From: FEB-7 sp963698265
Lineage (GTDB): Bacteria; Pseudomonadota; Gammaproteobacteria; Burkholderiales; Usitatibacteraceae
Direction: 5' to 3'
NCBI GenBank assembly: GCA_963698265.1
Contig: CAVOQC010000004.1
Location: 558,001-622,000, forward strand
Length of the DNA stretch: 64,000 bases
Shown: in pieces, positions 47,208 to 56,260 of the stretch
Numbering within the stretch: the first letter of the stretch is position 1
Layout: the number at the start of each line of letters is the position of its first letter
Made by a program: the position numbers and the translations under genes
The notes under the pieces: model-generated
Told to the model about the DNA's origin: nothing
The model's database searches: none
What the model saw: the letters and a program-made list of their open reading frames with translations, nothing else

Positions 47208-47213
47208 ATTGTA
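47208..47213 (-). promoter_or_regulatory. Possible -10 element for the valine operon
   Basis: TACAAT on the minus strand, about 25 bases before the ATG at 47183. No -35 match is present, which would fit an activator-dependent promoter controlled by the adjacent AraC-family protein; that link is inference only. Confidence 0.3.
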
Positions 47214-47234
47214 CTTCGCGCCGCCGTCCCGGCC

Positions 47235-48332
47235 TCAGCCGCGCCCCGTGGCCCGGCGCCGCCACGCGCTCGGCGCCTCGCCCGTCCACCCCTGGAAGGC
47301 GCGGAAGAAGGCCGAGGGTTCCGAGTAGCCGAGATCGGCCGCGATGCGCGCCACGCTCTCGCCGGGGCGGGCGAGGCGCGCGAGCGCCAGATCGCGGCGC
47401 AGCGCGTCCTTGATGGCGCGGAAATTCACGCCTTCGTCCTCGAGACGGCGGTGCAGCGTGCGCGGGGAGAGGTTCAGCGCGCGCGCGGCCTCTTCGAGGG
47501 CCAGGACGCGGGGGAGGGCATCGTCCAGGAGCGCGCGCAGGCTGCGCGCGAGTTCCCGGTCGCGCCGGTAGAGCATCGTGATCTTGCCCGGCGCGCCCTC
47601 GAGGAAGGCCGCGACCTCGGCCTCGTCCCGGCGCACGGGCAGGTCGAGCAGCGCCCCGTCGAAGGCGGCCACGAGGTCGGCGCCGCCGAAGCTCGAGTGC
47701 TCGGTGTAGACCAGGCCGTAATCGGCAGCGTGCGCGGGCCTCGGGTAGGGGAAGCGCACCGCGTCGAGTGCGAGACCCCGCCCGGCGAGCCAGCAGGCCA
47801 GCGCATGCACCAGCCGCAGCAGCCACTCGAAGGCGAAGACGCGGCAGGGGTCGTCGGCGCGCGCGCGCAGGGGGCTCGGCTCGGCGATCACGAGCTCGGC
47901 TCTCTCGCCGCCGCGCCGCAGCGATACGCGCAGCTCCGGCAGCACGAGGCCGAGGAAACGCGCCGCCCGGTCGAGCGCCTCGCCCAGGACGGGCGCGCCG
48001 ACGGCGCTGCGGCACATGAACTCGAAGCTGCCCGGGCGCAGCGGCGCGGCGAAGAGCGCGAACGCCTCGTCGTCCAAGGCGTCGATCACGGTGTCGTAGA
48101 GGGCCACGTAGGCCGCGATGGGCACCCGCGCCGCGGGGTCGGCGAGCACCGCCGGATCGACCCCTGCCCGGGCGAGCAGCACCCCGCGGTCGCCGCCGCG
48201 CTCGGCTACCCCCGCCAGGAGCCCCGCTACGAAGCCCACGGCGACGCTTGCACGATCGGCGGAGGAGCGTGCCCCGGTGACTGGCCGTCGATCGGCTTGT
48301 TTCGACACGAAATGCACCGCCTTCCGGGGCAT
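47235..48332 (-). CDS. AraC-family transcriptional regulator
   Basis: A protein of about 365 aa with an N-terminal PF12625-like (arabinose-binding-like) ligand domain. The C-terminal double helix-turn-helix includes AARALNLSPRTLHRRLEDEGVNF and ARIAADLGYSEPSAFFRAFQGWTG. The start is uncertain: the ATG at 48332 is used here, but a GTG about 31 codons later would give the usual length (about 334 aa). It lies 51 bases upstream of the valine-degradation operon on the same strand and 114 bases from divergent icmF, so it may control either or both. Confidence 0.85.
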   Translation of the reverse strand: MPRKAVHFVSKQADRRPVTGARSSADRASVAVGFVAGLLAGVAERGGDRGVLLARAGVDPAVLADPAARVPIAAYVALYDTVIDALDDEAFALFAAPLRPGSFEFMCRSAVGAPVLGEALDRAARFLGLVLPELRVSLRRGGERAELVIAEPSPLRARADDPCRVFAFEWLLRLVHALACWLAGRGLALDAVRFPYPRPAHAADYGLVYTEHSSFGGADLVAAFDGALLDLPVRRDEAEVAAFLEGAPGKITMLYRRDRELARSLRALLDDALPRVLALEEAARALNLSPRTLHRRLEDEGVNFRAIKDALRRDLALARLARPGESVARIAADLGYSEPSAFFRAFQGWTGEAPSAWRRRATGRG

Positions 48333-48446
48333 GGATCCCAATGGCGCGAAGTTGGCGGATTTTACACGAATCGCGACGATCCCGACCATGGAGGCCGCCG
48401 GGGCCGCTGGCCTATCATGGCGGGAAGAACGAGGAGAGCCGCGACC

Positions 48447-51400
48447 ATGACCGACCTTTCCGTGCGCAAGAAGCTCGCCGCCTACAAGCCGGCCCACAAG
48501 GTGCGGATCGTCTCCGCCGCCTCGCTCTTCGACGGCCACGACGCGAGCATCAACATCATGCGGCGCATCCTCCAGGGCATGGGCGCGGAGGTGATCCACC
48601 TGGGCCACAACCGCTCGGTCGACGAGATCGTGACCGCCGCCCTGCAGGAGGACGCCCAGGGCATCGCCGTGTCCAGCTACCAGGGCGGCCACGTGGAGTT
48701 CTTCAAGTACATGCTCGATCTCCTGCGCGAGCGCGGCGGGGAGGACATCCGCGTCTTCGGAGGCGGCGGCGGCGTGATCGTGCCCTCGGAGCTGAAGGAG
48801 CTGCACGACTACGGCGTGACCCGTCTCTTTTCTCCCGAGGACGGCCAGAGCCTGGGCCTGCAGGGGATGATCGGCGCGATCCTCTCGGAAACGGACCGGG
48901 ACCTGAGCGGGCAGGCGCCGCGAGACCTCGACGCGCTCGCCGATGCCGACCCCGTGCGCCGCTGGCGCGCGCTCGCGCGCCTCATCACTGCGCTCGAACT
49001 CGGCAAGACGGACGCGAAGCTCCGGAAAGCCATGCTGGACAAGGCCGCAGCCACGCCCGTCCCCACGCTCGGGATCACCGGCACGGGAGGCGCTGGGAAG
49101 TCGAGCCTCACCGACGAGCTGGTGCGAAGGCTGCGCCTGGACCAGGGCGACGCGCTCTCGATCGCCGTCATCTCCATCGACCCCTCGCGCAAGAAGAGCG
49201 GCGGGGCGCTCCTGGGGGACCGCATCCGCATGAACGCCATCGGCCCGTGGGCGAAGGGCCCGCGGGTCTTCATGCGCTCACTCGCCACGCGCGAGGCCGG
49301 AAACGAACTCTCCGAGGCGTTGCCGGACGTGCTCGCCGCGTGCCGGTGCGCGGGCTTCGACCTGATCGTGGTGGAGACTTCCGGCATCGGACAGGGCGAC
49401 ACCGCGATCGTGAAGCTCGCGGACGCGAGCCTCTACGTGATGACTCCGGAGTACGGCGCGGCGAGCCAGCTCGAGAAGATAGACATGCTCGATTTCGCCG
49501 ATTTCGTCGCCATCAACAAGTTCGACCGCAAGGGCGCGTCCGACGCGCTGCGCGACGTCGCGAAGCAGGTGCAGCGAAACCGCCAGGCCTTCGGGAAACC
49601 GCCCGGGGAGATGCCCGTCTTCGGCACCATGGCCGCGCGCTTCAACGACGACGGCGTGACCGCGCTCTACCAGGCGATACTCGCGACACTGAAGGACAAG
49701 GGACTCAAGGCCCGCGCCTCGAAGCTTCCCGCGGTCGACACGCGCCACAGCACCAACCAGACGCCCATCGTGCCGCCGGCGCGCACGCGCTACCTCGCGG
49801 ACATCGCCGACACGGTCCACGCGTACAAGGCGCGTGCGCTGGAGCAGGCGCGGCTCGCCCGGGAGCGCCAGCAGCTCCAGGAGACGAAGCGCATGCTCGC
49901 CGAGCGGGACTATCCCGAGCACGGCGGCTTCAATGCCACGGCGTCGGAAGTGATCGACATCCACGTGGTCGAACGCGAAGCGAAGCTCGAGCCGCGGTCG
50001 AAGAAGCTCCTCGAAATGTGGCCGAAGATGCGCGAGGCCTACGGCGGCGACGAGTACGTGGTGAAGATCCGCGGCAAGGAGGTGCGCACGGCGCTTACCT
50101 ACCAGTCGCTATCCGGCAGCAGGATCCCCAAGGTGGCGTTGCCGTCCTTCGAGGACCACGGCGAGCAACTGCGCTGGCTGATGCTGGAGAACGTGCCGGG
50201 GTCGTTCCCCTTCACCGGCGGCGTGTTCGCCTTCAAGCGCGAGAACGAGGACCCGACGCGCATGTTCGCGGGGGAGGGCGACCCCTTCCGCACCAACCGG
50301 CGCTTCAAGATGCTCTCCGAGGGCATGCCCGCCAAGCGCCTCTCGACCGCGTTCGACTCCGTCACGCTCTACGGCCACGACCCGGACCTGCGCCCCGACA
50401 TCTACGGGAAGGTCGGCAACAGCGGCGTCTCCATCGCCACGCTCGATGATCTCAAGGTGCTCTACTCGGGCTTCGACCTCACGGCGCCCAACACGAGCGT
50501 CTCCATGACGATCAACGGCCCGGCGCCGACGATCCTCGCCATGTTCATGAACACGGCCATCGACCAGAACCTCGCCAGGTTTTGCGAGGACAACGGCCGC
50601 GAGCCCACGGAGGACGAGGCCGCCAAGACGCGCGAGTGGGTGCTGGAGAACGTGCGCGGCACGGTGCAGGCCGACATCCTCAAGGAGGACCAGGGGCAGA
50701 ACACCTGCATCTTCTCGACCGAGTTCTCGTTGAAGGTCATGGGCGACATCCAGGAGTGGTTCGTGCACCATGGCGTGCGCAATTTCTACTCGGTGTCGAT
50801 CAGCGGCTACCACATCGCCGAGGCCGGGGCGAACCCGCTCTCCCAACTCGCCTTCACGCTCGCCAACGGCTTCACCTACGTGGAGGCCTACCTCGCGCGG
50901 GGCATGCACATCGACGACTTCGCACCCAACCTCTCGTTCTTCTTCTCCAACGGCATGGACCCGGAGTACACGGTGCTGGGACGCGTGGCGCGGCGCATCT
51001 GGGCGGTGGCGATGCGTGATCGCTACGGCGCCAACGAGCGCAGCCAGAAGCTCAAGTACCACTGCCAGACGAGCGGGCGGAGCCTGCACGCGCAGGAGAT
51101 CGCCTTCAACGACATCCGCACGACGCTCCAGGCCCTGATCGCCACCTACGACAACGCGAACAGCCTGCACACCAACGCGTACGACGAGGCGATCACCACG
51201 CCCACCGAGGAAAGCGTTCGCCGTGCCATGGCGATCCAGCTCGTGATCAACCGTGAATGGGGCCTCGCGAAGAACGAAAACCCCAATCAGGGCGCCTTCA
51301 TCATCGAGGAGCTGACGGAGCTGGTGGAAGAGGCGGTGCTGAAGGAGTTCGAGTCGATCAGCGAGCGCGGCGGCGTGCTGGGCGCGATGGAGCTGGGCTA

Positions 51401-51755
51401 CCAGCGCGGCAAGATCCAGGAGGAGTCGCTGCACTACGAGCACCTGAAGCACACGGGCGAGTACCCGATCATCGGCGTGAACACCTTCCGCAACCCCCAG
51501 GGAGACCCGGTGCACGACGTGCTGGAGCTCGCGCGATCCACGGAGGAAGAGAAGCAGGGCCAACTCAAGCGCCTCGCGGATTTCCACAAGCGCCACGCCA
51601 AGGAGGCGCCGGCGATGCTCGAGCGGCTGAAGCACGCGGTGATCGCGAACGAGAACGTCTTCGCGGTGCTGATGGATGCGGTGCGCTGCTGCTCCCTCGG
51701 GCAGATCACCACCGCGCTCTTCGAGGTCGGCGGCCAGTACCGCCGCAGCATGTAG
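48447..51755 (+). CDS. icmF: Fused isobutyryl-CoA mutase IcmF
   Basis: A 1102-aa coenzyme-B12-dependent acyl-CoA mutase. The B12-binding domain (about residues 15-150) carries the cobalt-ligating His in DGHDAS (29-34). A MeaI-type G-protein chaperone follows (Walker A GTGGAGKSS at 212-220, VETSGIGQGD, NKFD). The C-terminal half is the substrate-binding TIM barrel (SISGYHIAEAGA). At the position of the carboxylate-binding Arg of methylmalonyl-CoA mutase (RNT after QxDILKE) this protein has Gln751 (QNT). That is the isobutyryl-CoA mutase signature, so it should interconvert isobutyryl- and n-butyryl-CoA and perhaps other branched acyl-CoAs. GAGGAG precedes the ATG. Confidence 0.94.
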   Translation: MTDLSVRKKLAAYKPAHKVRIVSAASLFDGHDASINIMRRILQGMGAEVIHLGHNRSVDEIVTAALQEDAQGIAVSSYQGGHVEFFKYMLDLLRERGGEDIRVFGGGGGVIVPSELKELHDYGVTRLFSPEDGQSLGLQGMIGAILSETDRDLSGQAPRDLDALADADPVRRWRALARLITALELGKTDAKLRKAMLDKAAATPVPTLGITGTGGAGKSSLTDELVRRLRLDQGDALSIAVISIDPSRKKSGGALLGDRIRMNAIGPWAKGPRVFMRSLATREAGNELSEALPDVLAACRCAGFDLIVVETSGIGQGDTAIVKLADASLYVMTPEYGAASQLEKIDMLDFADFVAINKFDRKGASDALRDVAKQVQRNRQAFGKPPGEMPVFGTMAARFNDDGVTALYQAILATLKDKGLKARASKLPAVDTRHSTNQTPIVPPARTRYLADIADTVHAYKARALEQARLARERQQLQETKRMLAERDYPEHGGFNATASEVIDIHVVEREAKLEPRSKKLLEMWPKMREAYGGDEYVVKIRGKEVRTALTYQSLSGSRIPKVALPSFEDHGEQLRWLMLENVPGSFPFTGGVFAFKRENEDPTRMFAGEGDPFRTNRRFKMLSEGMPAKRLSTAFDSVTLYGHDPDLRPDIYGKVGNSGVSIATLDDLKVLYSGFDLTAPNTSVSMTINGPAPTILAMFMNTAIDQNLARFCEDNGREPTEDEAAKTREWVLENVRGTVQADILKEDQGQNTCIFSTEFSLKVMGDIQEWFVHHGVRNFYSVSISGYHIAEAGANPLSQLAFTLANGFTYVEAYLARGMHIDDFAPNLSFFFSNGMDPEYTVLGRVARRIWAVAMRDRYGANERSQKLKYHCQTSGRSLHAQEIAFNDIRTTLQALIATYDNANSLHTNAYDEAITTPTEESVRRAMAIQLVINREWGLAKNENPNQGAFIIEELTELVEEAVLKEFESISERGGVLGAMELGYQRGKIQEESLHYEHLKHTGEYPIIGVNTFRNPQGDPVHDVLELARSTEEEKQGQLKRLADFHKRHAKEAPAMLERLKHAVIANENVFAVLMDAVRCCSLGQITTALFEVGGQYRRSM

Positions 51756-52748
51756 ATGGCCGCCCCGTTCAACGCGATCGTCCTCACCCAGGAGGGCAAG
51801 GCCACGCGGGCGACCCTGCGCCCCGTGGAGGAGGGCGAGCTTCCCGTGGGCGACGTGGACGTGCGCGTTTCGTACTCGACCATCAACTTCAAGGACGCGC
51901 TCGCCATCACCGGGCGCGGGGCGATCGTGCGCAAGTGGCCGATGGTGCCGGGCATCGACCTCGCGGGGCAGGTGGAGGCGAGTCGCAGTCCCGACTGGAA
52001 AAAAGGCGACTCCGTGGTCGTCACCGGCTGGGGGCTGGGCGAGACCCACTGGGGAGGGCTTTCGCAGGTGGCGCGGCTCGATGCGAGGTGGCTGCTCGCC
52101 ACGCCCGCAGGATTCTCCGAACGCCAGGCGATGGCGGTGGGAACGGCGGGGTTCACGGCGGCGCTGTGCGCGCGGGCGCTGGAAAAGCACGGCCTCGTGC
52201 CCGGCGACGGCGAGGTGCTCGTCACCGGTGCCGCGGGCGGAGTGGGCTCCATCGCGGTCGCGATCCTCGCGGGCATGGGCCACGCCGTGGTCGCCTCCAC
52301 CGGCCGGACATCGGAGATCGACTACCTGACGGGGCTGGGGGCGGCGCGCATCGTCGACCGCGCGGAGTTCACGAGCCCCGGCAAGCCCCTGCAGACGGAG
52401 CGCTGGGCCGGCGTGGTGGACACGGTGGGCAGCCACACGCTCGCCAACGCCTGCGCCGCGACGCGGTGGAACGGGGCGGTGGCCGCCTGCGGGCTGGCGC
52501 AAGGCCACGACTTCCCCGGGACGGTCATGCCCTTCATCCTGCGCGGCGTGACGCTCTACGGCATCAACAGCCTGCAGAACCCGAACGCGGAGCGGCGCGA
52601 AGCCTGGGCCCTCATCGCGAAGCACGTCGATGCGGCCAAGCTCGCAGCCGTGACCGGCGAGATCGCGCTCTCGGAGGCGATCGCGTTCGCGCCCACGATG
52701 CTCGAAGGCAAGGTCCGCGGGCGCACGGTCGTGGACGTGAACCGATGA
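51756..52748 (+). CDS. acuI: Acrylyl-CoA reductase-like MDR oxidoreductase (AcuI/YhdH), copy 2
   Basis: A 330-aa NADPH-dependent reductase homologous over its full length to the protein at 11195 (shared LxFKDxLAI-type, WPMVPGIDLAG, GAAGGVGSIAVAIL and GRTVVDVN segments). The ATG directly follows the icmF stop with no spacer, so translation is coupled. Its presence here suggests reduction of an enoyl-CoA (acrylyl- or possibly crotonyl-CoA) linked to mutase products. Confidence 0.9.
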   Translation: MAAPFNAIVLTQEGKATRATLRPVEEGELPVGDVDVRVSYSTINFKDALAITGRGAIVRKWPMVPGIDLAGQVEASRSPDWKKGDSVVVTGWGLGETHWGGLSQVARLDARWLLATPAGFSERQAMAVGTAGFTAALCARALEKHGLVPGDGEVLVTGAAGGVGSIAVAILAGMGHAVVASTGRTSEIDYLTGLGAARIVDRAEFTSPGKPLQTERWAGVVDTVGSHTLANACAATRWNGAVAACGLAQGHDFPGTVMPFILRGVTLYGINSLQNPNAERREAWALIAKHVDAAKLAAVTGEIALSEAIAFAPTMLEGKVRGRTVVDVNR

Positions 52749-52767
52749 GCCCGAAGCCGGCCGCCTG

Positions 52768-53571
52768 ATGTATCCGCAGCGCATCGTCTGCCTCACCGAG
52801 GAGCCCACCGAGGTCCTCTACGCCCTGGGCGAGGAGGCGAGGATCGTGGGCATCTCCGGCTTCACGGTGCGGCCGGCGCGCGCCCGCAAGGAAAAGCCCA
52901 AGGTCTCCGCATTCACCAGCGCCCGGGTGGACGAGATCACGCGGCTCGCACCTGACCTCGTCATCGGCTTCTCCGACATCCAGGCCGACATCGCGCAGGC
53001 GCTGGTGAAGCGCGGCATCGAGGTGTGGATCGCCAACCACCGCAGCGTCGAGGGGATCGTCTCCTACGTGCGACGCCTGGGCGCGATGGTGGGCGCATTC
53101 GAAAAGGCCGAGGCCTTTGCCGCCGGGCTGGAAGCGCACGTGGCGCAAGTGCGGGCGGCGGGAGGTGCCCTTGCCCGGCGCCCCAGGGTCTATTTCGAGG
53201 AATGGGACGATCCGCAGATCAGCGCCATCGGCTGGGTGAGCGAGCTGGTCGGGATCGCCGGCGGAGAGGACATCTTCCCGGAGCGCGCGGCCTGCGCGAT
53301 GGGGCGCGATCGCATCCTCGCCGATCCGACCGAGGTCGCACGCCGGCAGCCGGACCTCATCATCGGCTCATGGTGCGGCAAGAAGTTTCGCTCCGAGCGC
53401 GTGGCGGCACGCCCCGGGTGGAAGGAGATTCCCGCCGTGCGGGATGGCGAGCTGCACGAAGTGAAGTCGCCACTCATCCTGCAGCCCGGCCCCGCGGCGC
53501 TCACGGACGGGTTGGACGCGATGCACGCCATCATCCGGCGGTGGGCCTCGCGCAAGGCGATGGCGGCATGA
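52768..53571 (+). CDS. Cobalamin-binding (BtuF-like) protein without signal peptide
   Basis: A 267-aa type III substrate-binding-protein fold (BtuF/FhuD family). It opens directly with the first strand RIVCLTEEPTEVLYALGEE and contains LAPDLVIGFSDIQADIAQAL and PGPAALTDGLDAMH. There is no signal peptide or membrane segment, so the protein appears cytoplasmic, unlike periplasmic BtuF. Its position between icmF/acuI and an adenosyltransferase argues for a corrinoid ligand, perhaps in cofactor delivery. The stop overlaps the next start (ATGA). Confidence 0.78.
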   Translation: MYPQRIVCLTEEPTEVLYALGEEARIVGISGFTVRPARARKEKPKVSAFTSARVDEITRLAPDLVIGFSDIQADIAQALVKRGIEVWIANHRSVEGIVSYVRRLGAMVGAFEKAEAFAAGLEAHVAQVRAAGGALARRPRVYFEEWDDPQISAIGWVSELVGIAGGEDIFPERAACAMGRDRILADPTEVARRQPDLIIGSWCGKKFRSERVAARPGWKEIPAVRDGELHEVKSPLILQPGPAALTDGLDAMHAIIRRWASRKAMAA

Positions 53572-53921
53572 ACGCGGTGGCGAGCCTCGCGACACCCTGT
53601 ATCGGCGTGTGCACGCTGGACGATTCCGGCCGCGTATGCCTCGGTTGCTGCCGCACCGCCGACGAGATCGCGGTCTGGGTGGTGCTCGACGACGCAGAGC
53701 GCACGCGGATCATCGGCGAGCTGCCCGAGCGCAGGAGGCGCCTGCAAGGCATCGCCGTGCCGCTCGAGCCGCGCAAGTGTTCCCGCTGCGGCACGCCATT
53801 CGGGTGCGGCGCGAACGACCCCCATAATCCGTGCTGGTGCGCAGCCTATCCGGTCGTCGAACCCGACGCGGGGGCCACGTGCCTGTGCCCCGCCTGCCTC
53901 GCGGCGGCGGCGAGAACCTGA
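53568..53921 (+). CDS. DUF1289 plus cysteine-rich CWC domain protein
   Basis: A 117-aa protein with two cysteine clusters. The N-terminal DUF1289 domain is C-I-G-V-C ... CLGCCRT near residues 11-28. The C-terminal CWC-like domain is CSRCGTPFGCG ... PCWCAAYP ... CLCPACL at about 73-112. About 14 cysteines indicate zinc or Fe-S binding. The function is unknown. The ATG overlaps the stop of the cobalamin-binding protein and the gene ends 8 bases before the adenosyltransferase start, so it is embedded in the B12 operon. Confidence 0.8.
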   Translation: MNAVASLATPCIGVCTLDDSGRVCLGCCRTADEIAVWVVLDDAERTRIIGELPERRRRLQGIAVPLEPRKCSRCGTPFGCGANDPHNPCWCAAYPVVEPDAGATCLCPACLAAAART

Positions 53922-53929
53922 GGACTGCG

Positions 53930-54481
53930 ATGGGCAAGCGACTCTCGAAGATCTACACGCGCACCGGCGACGACGGCACGACGGGGCTGGGCGACGGCTT
54001 GCGGCTCGCCAAGGACGACCTGCGGGTCGAGGCGATGGGCAGCGTGGACGAGGTCAATTCCGTGATCGGGCGGGTGCTTGCGAACGAGATCCCGCCCGGG
54101 GTGCGCGAGTGCCTGGAACGCATCCAGCACGACCTCTTCGAGCTGGGGGCGGAGCTGTGCCTGCCGGGCGTGACGAAGATCGACGCGAGCCATGTGGAGC
54201 GGCTGGAAAGGGAACTCGACGGCTTCAACGAGGATCTTCCCGCGCTCCAGGAGTTCATCCTTCCGGGCGGCTCTCCCGCGGCGGCCGAAGCCCACGTGGC
54301 GCGGACCGTGTGCCGGCGGGCGGAGCGGATGCTGGTCACCTTCGCAAGATCGGTGCCGGGCGGGGAGGCGGGGCGGCGGTACGTCAATCGCCTGTCGGAT
54401 CTTCTCTTCGTGATCGCCCGCGTGCTCAACCGTTCGGCGGGGCGGCCGGATGTCCTGTGGCAGCAGGGGAAGAACCGCTAG
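53930..54481 (+). CDS. pduO: ATP:cob(I)alamin adenosyltransferase, PduO type
   Basis: A 183-aa enzyme that makes coenzyme B12 (adenosylcobalamin), the cofactor of IcmF. The N-terminal ATP-binding motif is TRTGDDGTTGLGDG, with DEVNSVIG in the next helix, and the C-terminal helices contain VCRRAER and YVNRLSDLLFVIAR. Last gene of the icmF cluster. A short imperfect hairpin (GCGAA/TTCGC) overlaps the stop codon, but no strong terminator is seen in the 94-base convergent spacer. Confidence 0.93.
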   Translation: MGKRLSKIYTRTGDDGTTGLGDGLRLAKDDLRVEAMGSVDEVNSVIGRVLANEIPPGVRECLERIQHDLFELGAELCLPGVTKIDASHVERLERELDGFNEDLPALQEFILPGGSPAAAEAHVARTVCRRAERMLVTFARSVPGGEAGRRYVNRLSDLLFVIARVLNRSAGRPDVLWQQGKNR

Positions 54482-54575
54482 CGAACCCTTTCGCAGCCCT
54501 TGTTGACCGCTTCGGCACCAGGGCAACGTCCTGCGGCTTGCTGGCCGGGCGCGCGGCGCCTCGCGATCCCGGAAT

Positions 54576-55697
54576 CTACCGCGGCTTGTCTCCGCATGCG
54601 CAGCGAGCCGCCCTCGCGAGCCAGGCCCGCGCCTGCTGCACTTCGATGCCGAAATGACGGGCGACCGATTCCTCCGAGCAGGCCGTCGCATGATCCAGTT
54701 GTGCCAGCTCCGACAGGAAGATCGCATAGAGATCCGGGCGTTCCCCGGGCGACCGAACCGTAGCGGAGGGCGCTGAGGCGCGCTCGATGAGCAAGCGGGC
54801 CAGACTGGCGCTTTGCTCGATATCCTGTCTCGAGATCGGCAGCAGGCCGAGGTGCTGCAGCGCGCTGTTGCCCGAGGACATGTGTGCCCCGGTCTGCACG
54901 AAAGCCGGCACCCACCGGTGCTTGCGGTTTTCGTCCGCGCCCGACCAGATGCCGCCCGACTGGCGTGATTCGACCACGATGGCCGCGTCCGACAGGCCGT
55001 ACTGGTAGCGGTTCGCGCGCATTGCGTTGGCAACCGCAAAGCGGATGTCGGGCGTGAACGGAGTCACCAGCGTGGCGCGCCCTGTCTCCAGGGGCTCGCG
55101 GAAACGCTTGCTCATCACCGCCTTTTCCAGGCTGTCCGAGAGCACGCAAATCACCCGGCCTCCGGCAGCGAGCGTTGCCGAGATGACGTCCCGGTCGATG
55201 CCGCGCATGTCGGAGGAAATGACAACGCAGCCTTCGCGGGCGGCACGCTCGCCGATGGACTGGGCAAACCGGCGGGATTCCTCGGGGCTGTCGCGGGAGC
55301 CGACGACGCAAAGCCCGCCCTGGTCGAGCGAGACTCTCGGGCCCGCTCCGAAAAGCAAGGGAAGGCAGGAGGTCTTCAGGCGCAGGCGAAGGCGCCCGGG
55401 AAAGTCCGGCTGGTGCTCACCCAGCACCCAGATGCCGAGCCGCTCCCAATGACCGAGAAGGGATTCGACGTCCGCGACCCGGCGCAGCAGGTGCAGGATT
55501 CGATCCGCGTCCGGATGCGGCCTGAGCAGGACCTCGGCATCGTCGCGAAGGAGAGCCGCGAGCGTGAGACCCATCACGTCCATCCATCGTGCCAGGTGGT
55601 GGTACTCGGAAAGCGACAGCGGCTTGGGCGCGTCGGCCGGGTCGTTGAGCCTCGAGCTGAGCAGCAACGTGGTCCTGGCGACGGGATGCGAGGTCAT
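54576..55697 (-). CDS. DprA/SLOG-family Rossmann protein (divergent DprA)
   Basis: A 373-aa protein with an N-terminal helical part and a central DprA-like (SMF/SLOG) Rossmann domain: PDFPGRLRLRL, VVGSRDSPEES, SSDMRGIDRDVISATLAAGG, a conserved-looking MRANRYQYGLSDAAIVVES, and GGIWSGADEN. A C-terminal helical segment resembles a winged helix. The canonical DprA sequence SGxARGID is altered to SSDMRGID, and the RNRIIAGLS equivalent reads RANRYQYGLS. This divergent subgroup is often found outside competence loci. It follows the 155-aa gene by 17 bases, forming a two-gene unit. Either a DNA-uptake or an anti-phage role is possible. Confidence 0.75.
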   Translation of the reverse strand: MTSHPVARTTLLLSSRLNDPADAPKPLSLSEYHHLARWMDVMGLTLAALLRDDAEVLLRPHPDADRILHLLRRVADVESLLGHWERLGIWVLGEHQPDFPGRLRLRLKTSCLPLLFGAGPRVSLDQGGLCVVGSRDSPEESRRFAQSIGERAAREGCVVISSDMRGIDRDVISATLAAGGRVICVLSDSLEKAVMSKRFREPLETGRATLVTPFTPDIRFAVANAMRANRYQYGLSDAAIVVESRQSGGIWSGADENRKHRWVPAFVQTGAHMSSGNSALQHLGLLPISRQDIEQSASLARLLIERASAPSATVRSPGERPDLYAIFLSELAQLDHATACSEESVARHFGIEVQQARAWLARAARCACGDKPR

Positions 55698-55714
55698 GGA
55701 CGGAGCGCGCCCGG

Positions 55715-56182
55715 CTATGCCAGGGACGGATCCGGATCGGGGGCGTCGGACGAGTGGATCGGCGTTACGCGATCGCCGAAATGCCTGGCAAGCTCCTCGA
55801 GCGTGCGCGCCCGGTCCGCATCGGGGGCGAACAACTCGTCGCGGCGCGCCAGCAGGGCAGCCCAGAGCGCGGGTGCGACGACGAACGCGGTCACGAGGTC
55901 GTCGGTGAGAACGGGACGCACTCCGGGCGGCCAGTTCAGCATCCCCCTGCCCGCGAGGCGCGACAGCAAGGGGTCGGCGCAATTCCCGATGCACGAGCGT
56001 GCGTTGGACAGCACGAGGTATTCGAGAACCTGCCGCTCTTCGCGAGGCAGCGTGGCCCAGGTTGCGCCGATGTCGCGCGCCACGGACGTGCCCTCGCGTG
56101 CGTCGATCCGGCGCTCGATCAACGCGTCGCGTTGCCGGACGTACTCGTCATGCCGCTGCGCGTCCCACATGGTTTTGCCCAT
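55715..56182 (-). CDS. Conserved hypothetical protein paired with the DprA-like gene
   Basis: A 155-aa soluble, charged, mostly helical protein. The middle (EERQVLEYLVLSNARSCIG...LLSRLAGRGMLNWP) has the spacing of a winged-helix reader domain and vaguely recalls phage superinfection-exclusion-type proteins; this is not a firm match. A strong GGAGGA site precedes the ATG and supports the start. The stop is 17 bases before the DprA-like gene. No promoter for this pair was identified with confidence in the 296-base upstream region. Confidence 0.68.
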   Translation of the reverse strand: MGKTMWDAQRHDEYVRQRDALIERRIDAREGTSVARDIGATWATLPREERQVLEYLVLSNARSCIGNCADPLLSRLAGRGMLNWPPGVRPVLTDDLVTAFVVAPALWAALLARRDELFAPDADRARTLEELARHFGDRVTPIHSSDAPDPDPSLA

Positions 56183-56231
56183 CGATTCCTCCCGAAGCGA
56201 CTCTACCCGAAAGCGCGGAAGAGAAAACGCC

Positions 56232-56260
56232 TTGACACGTGCGCTTTCGAAACCTACCAT
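56232..56260 (+). promoter_or_regulatory. Sigma70 promoter of the corrinoid methyltransferase operon
   Basis: A perfect TTGACA (56232-56237), 17 bases, TACCAT (56255-56260). An 8-bp palindrome TTTCGAAA (56245-56252) sits inside the spacer and could bind a regulator. The leader to the ATG at 56479 would be about 210 bases. It contains two mutually exclusive 5-bp hairpins (56285-56289/56296-56300 and 56297-56301/56307-56311). The rest of the 296-base spacer shows no gene. Confidence 0.55.

Noticed and set aside
54576..55697. Canonical competence gene dprA
   Set aside because: Core motifs are altered and the neighbours are not topA, smg or def. It is kept as a divergent DprA/SLOG protein with open function.
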